DNA from: Nonomuraea turcica
GTDB taxonomy: Bacteria > Actinomycetota > Actinomycetes > Streptosporangiales > Streptosporangiaceae
Assembly: GCF_030718205.1 (NCBI RefSeq)
Contig: NZ_JAUZQF010000009.1
Span: 186,001-250,000, forward strand
Length of the DNA stretch: 64,000 bases
Reading direction: 5' to 3'
The position numbers and the translations under genes are program-made. Below, in pieces: positions 1 through 8,632 of this stretch. Position 1 is the first letter of the stretch, and each line of letters opens with the position of its first letter. Under the pieces are notes generated by a model that was not told where the DNA came from, ran no database searches, and worked only from the letters and a program-made list of their open reading frames with translations.

Positions 1-1047
1 CGGCAAGCAACCCGTCGTAGGCCGCCGGCGGCGTGGTCCCGCAGCAGTCGTTCGCGTTGCCATCAGGCCGCGAGCGAGGTGTCGGTCTCGTGGAGGAGTT
101 GCTTGGAGTCCGTAGGCCGCTGAGACAGGTCGAGAACGTGCTCCATTCGCACGTGGACATCACTTTGCCGGGTGATGTACTCAACTTCAGGCGGATTGCG
201 GCGACTTCGCGGAGCGCAGCCACCAACGGGTGAGAAACCACACGCGCGGCGGAGACCGTCGCAACCCGCGGCTCATGGGCTTGGCTCACTCACCAATCCC
301 AGTCATGTCTCCAGGGGCCCCACCAGCGCCGACGGCGGCGGCAGCGACGGCGACGCCACCAGCGGCGGCGTCTGCAGCCCCCTCCATCCTCGAAGCCAGG
401 CATTCCGGCCATCATTTCCCCCCGTCGATTGGTACCAGAATCCTCAATGCCGACGTTAACACCCAAAGCATGACAAACTATGATATATTCTTCATTTTCG
501 CCGAGATTTGACGGCGAATTCAATACGTAAAAGCCACTCATGACCGCGCTTACCAGGACATGGGCATCGTGGCCCTCATGCGATCTTGGCGGACGAGCCT
601 TTCGTCACGTCGCGGGAGAGACATCCCGCCGGAGTCTCTGCGTCGAGGCCTGCGCCGGCAGGAGACAAGGTGTTCCGTCGGCGAAATGGCTGGCGTCATC
701 CTGGATCACCGACACAGAAGGGCAACCAGCGCGAACAAAGGCCAGCTCATCAAGAGTGCCTGAACCGCAGGCCTTGGCACTGACGACGCGGCGGTCCAGC
801 GACCGGCCGGCACCGCATTGGAGGGAGCAGAAGACTCAGAACCTCCACCTCATAGGGAATCCGGTGCCGGGACCTTGAGGCTATGGGGGGCTTATGCGCA
901 GTGTGGCACAGCACATAACCTGTGTGCCGTTTGACGTATTGAGGAACGCTTGAGTGCCTTTTGAATGGTCGCGAACGGTCGATGGAGCTTTTCGTCCCAT
1001 AACGGAGATCCATCGGCAATTTCCACCACAATCAAAGGATAGGCACC
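1..1047. other. 1-kb stretch with no supported gene
   Basis: No reading frame here has a family signature, good start context and actinobacterial codon pattern. Part of it (about 440-540) is unusually A+T-rich for the window. A minus-strand frame at 290-541 encodes an odd Arg/Trp-rich tail and is discussed as a finding, but it has no ribosome-binding site. The last 150 bases are the probable promoter region of the secreted protein that starts at 1048. Confidence 0.5.
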
Positions 1048-1863
1048 ATGCGTATCACCAAGCACCTGGCTCGACTGGCGCTGCCGACCCTCGCCGCCGC
1101 CGCGCTGGCCGGCGCCCTGGCCACCCCCAGCCACGCCGCCACTCCCACGGCCTACGTCACCAGCATCAACGACCTCTACTACGAGGGCAGCGACTTCGCG
1201 AACAAGATCAAGCTGGTCAGCTTAAGCGCCGGGAGGATCGTAACCCTGGAAGACACCACCGGCACGGGGATTGAACCCGGCACGGGGTGCCGCCGGAATG
1301 GATCTTCCAATAAGGTCGTCTGCGAGGTCAGTACGCCGATCAAGGTCATCAAGTTGATGACCGGCGGCGGCCCCGACGAGGTTCGGGTGGACACGTCGCT
1401 CACCACCCGGATCGAGGGCGGCGAGGGCCGCGACACCTACTTCGGCGCCTCCACCTCCACCGGTACCAACGTCACCTTCAACGGCGGTGACGACGTCGAC
1501 ACGGCCGACTTCGGACTCAGCACCTCCGGTGTGCTGGTCGACATGGACGACCAGGCTGACGACGGCCGCCTGAACAAGGACCACGACAACATCGGCACGA
1601 CCGTGGAGAACCTGCTCGGCAGCGACTTCGACGACTCGCTGCGAGGCAACTCCAACAAAAACTGGATCGTCGGCCGTGAGGGCGCTGACGCGCTGCGCGG
1701 CGGCGACAACGACGACGAGATCTGGGCCACGGAGGCCGCCGGAGCCGACGGCTCCAAGGCCGACAAGCCAGACCTGAGCTGCGGTACCGGCAACGACATC
1801 ATCCGCGTTGACCTGACCGATCCGCAGGTTTCCGGCGACTGCGAGACCGTCGATCGTCGCTGA
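1048..1863 (+). CDS. Secreted RTX-like calcium-binding repeat protein
   Basis: This 271-residue protein is probably exported. It has a basic N-terminus, a hydrophobic core rich in Ala and Leu, and an Ala-X-Ala type site near residue 30. The mature part carries degenerate glycine/aspartate nonapeptide repeats of the haemolysin calcium-binding type, for example GGEGRDTYFG, GGDDVDTADF, LRGGDNDDEIW and GTGNDIIRVD, mostly in residues 120-255. Such repeats form parallel beta-rolls that bind calcium. No catalytic domain is seen. The ATG is preceded by AAAGGA about 8 bases upstream. A strong hairpin follows, so the gene is probably monocistronic. Similar small RTX-like proteins are common in actinobacteria and their role is unknown. 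Confidence 0.8.
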   Translation: MRITKHLARLALPTLAAAALAGALATPSHAATPTAYVTSINDLYYEGSDFANKIKLVSLSAGRIVTLEDTTGTGIEPGTGCRRNGSSNKVVCEVSTPIKVIKLMTGGGPDEVRVDTSLTTRIEGGEGRDTYFGASTSTGTNVTFNGGDDVDTADFGLSTSGVLVDMDDQADDGRLNKDHDNIGTTVENLLGSDFDDSLRGNSNKNWIVGREGADALRGGDNDDEIWATEAAGADGSKADKPDLSCGTGNDIIRVDLTDPQVSGDCETVDRR

Positions 1864-1946
1864 TCACGCCTGCCTGGTGGAGAACCCTTGCCTCAGTCCT
1901 CCGTGACCGAGGTCTCCACCAGTCAGCCACGTGTGGCATCGCTTTC

Positions 1947-1981
1947 GGCCCCGGCATCCTCACTCCGAGGATGCCGGGGCC
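1947..1981 (+). terminator. Strong hairpin terminator
   Basis: A perfect 15-bp stem (GGCCCCGGCATCCTC paired with its complement) closes a 5-base loop, ACTCC. It lies 84 bases after the secreted RTX-like gene. There is no clear U tract, as is usual in high-GC actinobacteria. Confidence 0.75.
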
Positions 1982-2145
1982 CTTCGTCTGCGGCGGGTCA
2001 CGCCGCGCGATCAGATCGTCGATCCGGTCGGCGAGGCACCGTTCAACGTCGAGGAATGCGGCGGCGAACCGGTCAGGATCGGCGTCGAATATCGCCCTGA
2101 TCTCGGCCGGCGGTACGCCGGCCGCGGTCGCGCTCCGACCGGGAG

Positions 2146-2556
2146 TCAGAGAAGGACCCGTGGGTCATACGGCTCGGCCGGTGCGAACTCGTCGCGCCAT
2201 GCACGCTTGCTCAGCTCCGAGGGGGATGCCCCGGCCTGCCGGGCTTCCAGCAGCTTGTCCGGGTCGATGAAGTGGCCGATGGGCTTGGCGGCGAAGTCGG
2301 GGGAGTGGCGCATGTGCTCCATGGAGGTCCAGCTGTCGCCGTAGTTGTCGACGTGGAGCTCGACGCTGTTGCCGTCGGGGTCGGTGTAGTAGAACGCGGT
2401 CTGGGCGCCGGCGTCCGTGCACAGCACCGGGCCGATGCCCTGGGCCTTGAGGCGTACGTAGGTGCCGAGCAGATCGTCGAGGGTGGTGTAGGCGAAGGCG
2501 AAATGCTGGACGCGGCGGTGCCGGGCCTTGTCCGGATCCTCGCGCAGGCCGGGCAC
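2146..2556 (-). pseudogene. VOC/glyoxalase-family fragment, N-terminal module missing
   Basis: The 136-residue frame looks like the C-terminal half of a vicinal-oxygen-chelate (extradiol dioxygenase/glyoxalase-like) protein. It has one beta-alpha-beta-beta-beta module with the typical FAYTTLDDLL, FYYTDPDGNSVEL and metal-ligand Glu, followed by a tail naming a long helix. Full family members have a first module before this, and the text upstream in all frames does not resemble one. The only start is a GTG at 2556 without a clear ribosome-binding site. I read it as a 5'-truncated gene; a short functional single-module protein is possible. It lies downstream of the TetR gene on the same strand. 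Confidence 0.5.
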
Positions 2557-2808
2557 TTTCCGGCAGGCCGCCCGAGAGGAACAGCGAGGTGAAGTGATCG
2601 GCGCGCAGCGCCGGCGGGGGACAGGGCCCTGCGATCATCGTGGTCGCCGCCAGGTACGCCATGGCGGCGACGCAAGTCTTGAGTCCGGCGTCACCGGCAC
2701 CGCTGCGCCGGTGTGCGATGCGTCGGCAGCGCCTTGTGGCGCGTTGACAGCGTTCTTGCCAAACCCTCCAAGCGCCGGAACCCGGCCCGGTCTCCCCGCA
2801 GGGCCGCC

Positions 2809-3543
2809 TCAACGGCCGCCCGCACGCTCCGTTGCTTGCTCCCTGGCCCCACCACTGTCACCCGCCGGGCGGGCGAGCCGGACCATGGCGCGATACAGGG
2901 CGGTGGGCGCGGGGGCCTGCTCCAGCCGGGGCAGGTCGGTGCCAGGGGTGGCCCAGGCGCGCAGCATCTGGCCGACCAGGCGGCGCCAGGTGTCGGGTGC
3001 GGCGCCTGCAGTGGCGGCGATGACGCCGGCGTTGGCCATCAGCAGGATGACCATGTCCTGGTCGGTGAAGTCCTCCCGCAGGTGGCCGCCGGCCTTGGCG
3101 CGGGCGATGAGTTCGAGGAATCCGTTGTAGGCCTCGGTGCGGCGGGCTTCCAGGGCTTTGGCGGCGGGGAAGGTCATGGCCAGTACGTCGGCGAAGCCGC
3201 GGTCGGCGGCCTGCATGGCGCAGACGGCCTGGACGTAGCCGGTGAAGCCGTGCCAGGGGTCGGGGTCGGCGAGGGCCTGGGCGGTGGCGGTGGCGTAGGC
3301 GTCCATGCGGTCGGCGAAGACGGCGTTGATGAGTTCGTCGGGGGTGGCGAAGCGGCGCGACAGGGTGGCCTTGCCGACGCCTGCTTCGCGGGCAATGCAG
3401 GCCATGGAGACGCCGAGGCCGTGGCTGGCGTACAGGCGGCGGGCGGCGGCCAGGATGCGTTCGCGGTTGCGTTCGGCGTCGGCGCGCAGTCCCGGTCCGG
3501 GCTGCTCGCCCGAAGGCTCGGGGGAGTCTGCGGAAAGATCCAT
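2809..3543 (-). CDS. TetR/AcrR-family transcriptional regulator
   Basis: A 244-residue regulator. The N-terminal helix-turn-helix lies at about residues 20-70 (RNRERILAAARRLYASHG, then GVSMACIAREAGVGKATLSRRF). The rest is an all-helical ligand-binding and dimerisation domain with a TetR C-terminal type sequence. It is transcribed away from a five-gene redox operon, and the 99-bp gap holds several inverted repeats. The likely role is repression of that operon and of itself, with release by an unknown small electrophile or quinone. The start is the ATG at 3543; the frame is open far upstream, but codons there belong to the opposite gene. Confidence 0.85.
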   Translation of the reverse strand: MDLSADSPEPSGEQPGPGLRADAERNRERILAAARRLYASHGLGVSMACIAREAGVGKATLSRRFATPDELINAVFADRMDAYATATAQALADPDPWHGFTGYVQAVCAMQAADRGFADVLAMTFPAAKALEARRTEAYNGFLELIARAKAGGHLREDFTDQDMVILLMANAGVIAATAGAAPDTWRRLVGQMLRAWATPGTDLPRLEQAPAPTALYRAMVRLARPAGDSGGAREQATERAGGR

Positions 3544-3559
3544 GCCTTCCACTCTACCC

Positions 3560-3626
3560 AAGTGGAACAACCTACCCAGTTCTGTTGTTACGCTGGGCAG
3601 CACAAATCGGGTAACCCGTTCCACTT
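3560..3626. promoter_or_regulatory. Divergent promoter/operator region for the TetR gene and redox operon
   Basis: The intergenic region holds AAGTGGAAC (3560-3568) and its exact inverse GTTCCACTT (3618-3626), a CGGGT-A-ACCCG palindrome (3608-3618) and an AACAA/TTGTT pair (3566-3570, 3585-3589). Nested symmetry between a TetR gene and its divergent neighbour is the usual operator arrangement. Assignment to this TetR protein is inference. Confidence 0.6.
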
Positions 3627-3642
3627 TCGAAAGGTGCAGCTC

Positions 3643-4581
3643 ATGCGTGCCGTAACGCTGAACTCCGTCCCCGAGACCCCGGCCGTGGCCGACGTCCCCA
3701 CCCCGCAGCCAGAGGCCGAGGAGGTGCTGGTGAAAGTGGCCGTCTCCTCGATCAACGGCTTCGACGCCGCCACCGCGGCCGGCTACCTGCAAGGGGCGAT
3801 GGAGCACCGCTTCCCGCTGGTGGTGGGCAAGGACTTCGCCGGCACCGTTGAGGCGCTCGGCGAAGGCGTCGAGGGCTTCACGGTCGGGCAGGCGGTCTTC
3901 GGCGTGGTGATGAAGCCGTTCCTGGGCACCGGGTCGCTGGCCCAGTACGTCACCGTGCCCGCCGGCTACGGCATCGCCCCCATCCCCGACGGCCTGGGCG
4001 TTCAGGAGGCGGGTGCGCTGGGCCTGGTCGGCACCGCGGCGCTGGACAGCATCAACGCCGTCGCCCCGGCCGACGGCGAGACCGTGCTGATCTCCGGCGC
4101 CACCGGCGGGGTGGGCGCGCTGGCCGTGCAGCTCGCCGCCGCCCGCGGCGCCCGCGTCATCGCCACCGCCCGCCCCGGCGCCGAGGCCGACTTCGTCACC
4201 GGCCTCACCGACGCCAAACTCGACCTCGTCGACTACAGCGGCGACGTGCCGGCTCAGGTACGCGCGCTCGCCCCGGAAGGGGTGGACGCCGTGCTGCACC
4301 TGGCGGGTGACGGCGTTCAGCTCGCGAGCCTGCTGCGTCCGGGCGGCCGCCTCGCCTCCACCCTCGGGCTGACCGCCGATGCCGTCGAGGGTTCCGGCGT
4401 CACCGTCCACACGATCATGGCCGACACCAACCCGCAGACCCTGACCGCCCTGGCCACCCAGGCCGCCTCGGGCGCGCTGCGCGTCCCGGTCACCGCCACT
4501 TACCCGCTGGAGCAGGCCCCGCAGGCGTTCGCCGCCTTCGGCGCAGGCGCGCTCGGCAAGCTCGCCATCACCTGCTCCTGA
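3643..4581 (+). CDS. Zinc-independent quinone oxidoreductase (MDR family)
   Basis: This 312-residue medium-chain dehydrogenase/reductase resembles NADPH:quinone reductases. It has a GroES-like N-terminal domain (VGKDFAGTVEALGEGVEGF) and a Rossmann domain with the SGATGGVGALAVQLA nucleotide-binding motif at about residues 150-165. The catalytic-zinc Cys/His ligands of alcohol dehydrogenases are absent. It probably reduces quinones or enones with NADPH in the cytoplasm. It is the first gene of an operon running to 7548 and lies opposite the TetR gene. AAAGGTG lies 7 bases before the ATG. An upstream in-frame extension is not used because it would cover the operator. Confidence 0.88.
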   Translation: MRAVTLNSVPETPAVADVPTPQPEAEEVLVKVAVSSINGFDAATAAGYLQGAMEHRFPLVVGKDFAGTVEALGEGVEGFTVGQAVFGVVMKPFLGTGSLAQYVTVPAGYGIAPIPDGLGVQEAGALGLVGTAALDSINAVAPADGETVLISGATGGVGALAVQLAAARGARVIATARPGAEADFVTGLTDAKLDLVDYSGDVPAQVRALAPEGVDAVLHLAGDGVQLASLLRPGGRLASTLGLTADAVEGSGVTVHTIMADTNPQTLTALATQAASGALRVPVTATYPLEQAPQAFAAFGAGALGKLAITCS

Positions 4582-4622
4582 CCCTGCCCAACCCCGTCCA
4601 TCACGATGAAGGAGATCTGATC

Positions 4623-5303
4623 GTGCCCACCATTGCCATCGTCGGCGCCGGTCCCGGCATGGGCCTGGCCATCGCCCGCACCTTCGGCAGCCGCGGCTTC
4701 GACGTCGCTCTGATCGCCCGTACCAAGGACAAGCTGGACAGCCTGGTCGCCCAGCTCGAAGCAGAGGAGGTCACGGCCGCCGCGTTCCCCGCCGACGTGC
4801 TGGACCGCCCGTCCCTGTCCGCCGCCCTCGACGCGGCAGCCGACCGCTTCGGCGGCATCGACGTGCTGGAGTACTCCCCGGCGCCGCACTCGCCGGTGCC
4901 CGGCCTCACCATGGCCGTACCCAGCGAGGTGACGGTGGACAACCTGCAGCCGCAGATCGAATACAACGTCTACGGCGCGCTGACCGCCGCCCACGCGGTG
5001 CTGCCCGCCATGCGCGAGGCCGGCGCCGGCACGCTGCTGTTCACCACCGGCGGCGGCTCGGTGCACCCCGTGCCCATGCTCGGCAACGTCAACGCCGCCG
5101 CCGCGGCGCTGCGCAACTGGGTGCTCAACCTGCACAACGAACTGGCCGGCAGCGGCGTGTACGCCGCGCACGTGGCGATCACCGCGTGGATCGGCGAGGG
5201 CGGCCCCGAGGGCATCCCGACCGCCACACCCGAGCAGATCGCCCCCCTGTACTGGGACCTGTACGAGCGCCGCGACCAGCCCGAGCTCGTCTTCAACGGC
5301 TGA
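4623..5303 (+). CDS. SDR-family protein with an altered active site
   Basis: A 226-residue short-chain dehydrogenase-like protein. The N-terminal GAGPGMG motif marks the dinucleotide site. The usual catalytic Tyr-X-X-X-Lys is not present: the matching stretch reads NVNAAAAALRNW. It could bind NADP without normal SDR chemistry, or use another residue. It starts at GTG 4623 with AAGGAG nine bases upstream and follows the quinone reductase by 41 bp. The operon context suggests a part in the same redox or detoxification response. Closely similar proteins are often annotated simply as SDR family NAD(P)-dependent oxidoreductase. Confidence 0.82.
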   Translation: MPTIAIVGAGPGMGLAIARTFGSRGFDVALIARTKDKLDSLVAQLEAEEVTAAAFPADVLDRPSLSAALDAAADRFGGIDVLEYSPAPHSPVPGLTMAVPSEVTVDNLQPQIEYNVYGALTAAHAVLPAMREAGAGTLLFTTGGGSVHPVPMLGNVNAAAAALRNWVLNLHNELAGSGVYAAHVAITAWIGEGGPEGIPTATPEQIAPLYWDLYERRDQPELVFNG

Positions 5304-5384
5304 GGTGGCCGGCCGCACCCCCGCCAGGCGGGAGCACCGCGCGCCGGGCTCCCTCTCACCCCCTACCATCAAGGAGATCTTTCG

Positions 5385-5756
5385 ATGAACGTCGTCCTGT
5401 GGATCGTGCAGGCCGTCCTGGCCGTCATGTTCGGCATGGCCGGAGTGATGAAGTCCACCCAGCCCAAGGACAAGCTCGCCCCCAAGCTGCCGTGGGTAGA
5501 GGATTTCTCGGCCGGCACCGTCCGCCTCATCGGCATCGCCGAGCTGGCCGGCGCGCTCGGGCTGATCCTGCCCGCGCTCACTGGCATCGCCCCGATCCTG
5601 ACCCCGCTGGCCGCCACCGGCCTGGCCGTGGTGATGGTGCTGGCCGCACTCACCCACGCCCGCCGCAAGGAGCCCGGCGCGATCGCCTTCAACGCGGTCC
5701 TGTTCCTGCTGGCCGCGTTCGTCGCCTGGGGCCGCTTCGGCCCCTACAGCTTCTGA
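5385..5756 (+). CDS. DoxX-like membrane protein
   Basis: A 123-residue integral membrane protein with four predicted helices. They start at the N-terminus (VVLWIVQAVLAVMFGMAG) and end just before the short WGRFGPYSF tail. DoxX-like proteins are small membrane proteins linked in some bacteria to thiol or quinone redox stress; the biochemical role of this subgroup is unknown. AAGGAG precedes the ATG by 8 bases. The gene sits 81 bp after the SDR gene in the TetR-linked operon, which is a common neighbourhood for DoxX-like genes. Confidence 0.82.
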   Translation: MNVVLWIVQAVLAVMFGMAGVMKSTQPKDKLAPKLPWVEDFSAGTVRLIGIAELAGALGLILPALTGIAPILTPLAATGLAVVMVLAALTHARRKEPGAIAFNAVLFLLAAFVAWGRFGPYSF

Positions 5757-5802
5757 CCCCGCGCCGCTGACCCCGTCTCTGCCGCGAGGAGCCATCCGTC
5801 TC

Positions 5803-6441
5803 ATGCGTGTTACCGTCTTCGGCGCGACCGGCGGCATCGGCCGCCTGCTCATCCAGCAGCTCCTGGACGCCGGCCACCAGGTCACCGCCCTGGTTCGCCC
5901 CCCGGCCAAGCTCACCCTCACCCACCCGAACCTGATCGTCATCGCCGGGCAGCTCTCCGATACGGCCGCTGTCCGGCAGGCGGTCGCGGGCGCGGACACG
6001 GTGATCAGCGCGCTCGGCCCGTCCCTGAAACGGTCGGCCACCGGCACCCCGCTGACCGATGGCACCCGCACCATCGTTCAGGCCATGCGAGCCGAGCAGG
6101 TGTCCCGCTTCATCGGCCTGGCCACGCCGTCGCTGGCCGACCCGCGCGACCAGCCGCACTGGAAACACAAGGTCCTGCCCATCATGGCCCGGCTGATGTT
6201 CCCCAACGCGCTGGCCGAACTGACGGGTATGACCGAGGCCGTCACCGGCTCCGGCCTCGACTACACCATCGCCCGCATCACCAACCCCACCAACAAGCCC
6301 GCCACCGGCCGCATCCGCTCCGGCTTCCTCGGCCACGACAAGGTCGGCTCCGCGATGAGCCGCGCCGACATCGCCGCCTTCCTCGTCTCGCAGCTCACCG
6401 ACACCCGCTACCGGCGGGCCATGCCCGCCATCAGCAACTGA
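5803..6441 (+). CDS. NAD(P)H-binding protein, NmrA/atypical SDR type
   Basis: A 212-residue Rossmann protein beginning with VFGATGGIGRLLIQQL, the G-X-X-G-X-X-G signature of atypical SDRs. The middle (TVISALGPSLKR and FIGLATPSLAD) matches the NAD(P)H-binding group that includes flavin reductases and NmrA-like sensors. It may be a reductase or a redox sensor. It follows the DoxX gene by 46 bp and precedes the LLM gene, all on one strand. Confidence 0.82.
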   Translation: MRVTVFGATGGIGRLLIQQLLDAGHQVTALVRPPAKLTLTHPNLIVIAGQLSDTAAVRQAVAGADTVISALGPSLKRSATGTPLTDGTRTIVQAMRAEQVSRFIGLATPSLADPRDQPHWKHKVLPIMARLMFPNALAELTGMTEAVTGSGLDYTIARITNPTNKPATGRIRSGFLGHDKVGSAMSRADIAAFLVSQLTDTRYRRAMPAISN

Positions 6442-6498
6442 CCGCGTGCGCCGGTCCTTACGGGCCGGCGCCGTCCCCGCCCGTAAGGAGCCAGCCCC

Positions 6499-7548
6499 GT
6501 GGAACTCGGCATCCTGTCCCTGTCCGACCTGCAGACCGACCCCGCCACCGGCACGCTCCACAACACCGCCCGGCGCACCCGCGAGATCGTCTCCTACGCC
6601 ATCGCCGCCGACCAGGCCGGACTGGACGTCTTCGCCCTCGGCGAGCACCACAGCCCCGACTTCTCCGTCGCCAACCCCGCCATCCCGCTCGCCGCCATCG
6701 CCCAGGCCACCACCCGCATCAGGCTCACCAGCGCCGTGTCGGTCCTGTCCACCCTGGACCCGGTCCGCCTGCACCAGGACTTCGCCTCCCTGGACCACCT
6801 CAGCAACGGACGCGCCGAGATCATCGCCGGACGCAGCGCCTTCCTCGACGCCTTCACCCTGTTCGGCATCAACCCCGCCGACTACGACGAGGTGTTCGCC
6901 GAGAAACTCGACCTGCTGCTCGCCATCCGCGACAGCGAATTCGTCACCTGGTCCGGCCGCCACCGCCCCGCCCTGAACCACCTGCCCGTCCCGCCCCGCC
7001 CCCAGCAGGCACGGCTACCGCTGTGGCTGGGCGTCGGCGGCACCCCCGCAAGCGCCGAACGCGCCGCCCGCCTGGGCCTGCCCATGGTCCTCGGCCTCAT
7101 CGGCGGCGACATCCGCAGCGCCCGCCCGCTGATCGAGCACTACCGCGCCGCCGGCCAGGCCGCCGGCTACGCCCCCGAAACCCTGCGCCTCGGCGTCACC
7201 AGCCACTTCTACGTCGGCAAGACCTCCCAGGGCGCCCGCGCCGACCTCTACCCCTACTACCGCGAGTACCTGCGCCCCAAGACCCCCGGCGGACGCGGCT
7301 GGCTGGTCAGCCCTGAACAGTTCCCGGCCATCGCCGGCCCCTTCGGCGCGCTGATGACCGGGAGCCCCCAGGAAGTCATCGACAAGATCCTCACCGAACG
7401 CGAGCTGTTCGGCATCGACCGGTTCATGGGACAGATCGACTTCGGCGGCATGCCAGCGGACATGGTGGGCGACTCCCTCCAACTGCTGGCTACCGAAGTC
7501 GCCCCAGCCATCCGCAAGGAACTCGGCCTGCCGCCAGGACCGGCATGA
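6499..7548 (+). CDS. LLM-class flavin-dependent oxidoreductase
   Basis: A 349-residue TIM-barrel protein of the luciferase-like monooxygenase superfamily. Diagnostic stretches are GLDVFALGEHHSPDF near residue 47, a TSAVSVLSTLDPVRLHQDFA segment, and GRAEIIAGRSAF. Members use FMN or F420 to oxidise or reduce small organic substrates. The GTG start at 6499 follows a GAAGGAG-like site (gtaaggagcc). It is the last gene of the TetR-linked redox operon. The substrate cannot be told from sequence. Confidence 0.85.
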   Translation: MELGILSLSDLQTDPATGTLHNTARRTREIVSYAIAADQAGLDVFALGEHHSPDFSVANPAIPLAAIAQATTRIRLTSAVSVLSTLDPVRLHQDFASLDHLSNGRAEIIAGRSAFLDAFTLFGINPADYDEVFAEKLDLLLAIRDSEFVTWSGRHRPALNHLPVPPRPQQARLPLWLGVGGTPASAERAARLGLPMVLGLIGGDIRSARPLIEHYRAAGQAAGYAPETLRLGVTSHFYVGKTSQGARADLYPYYREYLRPKTPGGRGWLVSPEQFPAIAGPFGALMTGSPQEVIDKILTERELFGIDRFMGQIDFGGMPADMVGDSLQLLATEVAPAIRKELGLPPGPA

Positions 7549-7671
7549 CCGGAGCCACCGGAGCCTTCATCCGGTCCCGCGGCCCACCCCACAGCCGCGC
7601 CCACGGTGAAAGCCGCAACCGGCTGAGGCCTTCTCCGCCAGTGATCCCCACTTTTCGAGGAGTGGACCGCG

Positions 7672-7740
7672 ATGACGACCGTCACCGACCCGTCCTACGT
7701 CGACCCGGCCCGGCCAGCACCCGGTAGACCCTGGCCATAG
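7672..7740 (+). pseudogene. Possible 5' stub of a gene cut by a transposon scar
   Basis: GAGGAG lies ten bases before an ATG that opens a 22-residue frame (MTTVTDPSYVDPARPAPG). The frame then stops and a Tn3-family scar follows within about 110 bp. The good start context and abrupt end suggest the first residues of a lost gene. A chance short frame cannot be excluded. Confidence 0.3.
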
Positions 7741-7848
7741 AAGGATGCTGGCCCTTGTTCTTGCCGGCGGGGATGACCAGTTTGCGGACGATGTCGGGCA
7801 CGGCCACGCAGCGTCCGCGCATAGGCGAACAGGGCGGCGCCGAGGAGC

Positions 7849-8045
7849 TCTCGCCCTACCTGACCGCGCACATCAGCCGTTCGGCCTGTACACCACCGAC
7901 GTGCTGCGGCTGCGCCCCGACGACTTCGACCCCGACCTGCCCGAGATCGACTTCACCACCCTGGCCGAGGCGGCGTATACGACCATGGGGGCATGCTCGC
8001 CCAGCAGCTTGGCGATCGAGGTGAGCGACCATCCGGTGCTCAAGG
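7849..8045. mobile_element. Scar of a Tn3-family element (transposase 3' end plus resolvase HTH)
   Basis: About 130 bases from 7849 are nearly identical to the last codons of the large Tn3 transposase that ends at 33150, from SPYLTAHIS to FTTLAEAA, but a one-base loss shifts the frame. Immediately after, CCCAGCAGCTTGGCGATCGA (7999-8018) matches the minus-strand resolvase helix-turn-helix region at 33290-33305. The roughly 120 bases that separate these two parts in the large element are missing. It is an internally deleted relic of the same transposon family. Confidence 0.8.
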
Positions 8046-8179
8046 CCCGGCCTGGGTGAGCATGCGCATGTGCACCAGCGGCGTACGCACCCGTAGCTCG
8101 ACCACCCACCCATGCGACGACGGCGAAGGCCGCCCCGCCGAACAGGCCCAGTGTCACGCCGCCAGCCCAGGTCCTGGGC

Positions 8180-8632
8180 TCAGACGAGCAGCAGGAGCAG
8201 GTGGCGCGCAGCCGTCTGCTGGGCGTGCATGAGCCGGTATTGGCCGGGTGGCATGCCGTAGGCGTGTTTGAAGAGGCGGTTGAAGTGGGTGGCGCTGGCA
8301 AAGCCCCAGCGGGCGGCGATCGCGGCGACCGGGCGGGCGGCCAGTGTGGGGTCGGCCAGGTCGCGGCGGCAGCGCTGCAGCCGCCGCGTCCTGATCCACT
8401 CGGCCACCGGTTGCTGTTCCTCGGCGAACAGCTTGTACAGCTGCCGCAGTGAGATGTGGTGCGCGGCGGCGATCGACTGGGGTGACAGGTGCGCATCGCC
8501 GAGATGCCGCTCGATGTAGCGGTAGATCTGCCGCCGGTGGGCCCGGCGGCGCGCGGCCGGTGCGTCGAGCTCGGTCACCAGGGTGGCGAGCGCGAGGCCG
8601 AGCGCGGCCTCGGCAGGCGGGGCCGGTGTCAT
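8180..8632 (-). CDS. AraC-family regulator, DNA-binding domain only
   Basis: A 150-residue protein with the double helix-turn-helix of AraC/XylS regulators in its C-terminal 100 residues: LSPQSIAAAHHISLRQLYKLF is split over the first motif and AAIAARWGFASATHFNRLFK is the second, followed by the conserved YGMPPGQYR. The N-terminal sensor domain of the larger family is absent, so effector sensing may come from another protein. Its ATG overlaps the stop of the FAD oxidoreductase (ATGA), so it is the third gene of a coupled operon. It probably controls that operon. Confidence 0.85.
   Translation of the reverse strand: MTPAPPAEAALGLALATLVTELDAPAARRRAHRRQIYRYIERHLGDAHLSPQSIAAAHHISLRQLYKLFAEEQQPVAEWIRTRRLQRCRRDLADPTLAARPVAAIAARWGFASATHFNRLFKHAYGMPPGQYRLMHAQQTAARHLLLLLV

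Noticed and set aside
2713..3642. N-terminal extension of the quinone reductase frame
   Set aside because: It runs antisense through the TetR gene; the real start is ATG 3643 with a ribosome-binding site.
4500..6074. Long minus-strand frames under the redox operon
   Set aside because: They are shadows of the SDR, DoxX and NmrA-like genes, without family signatures or starts.
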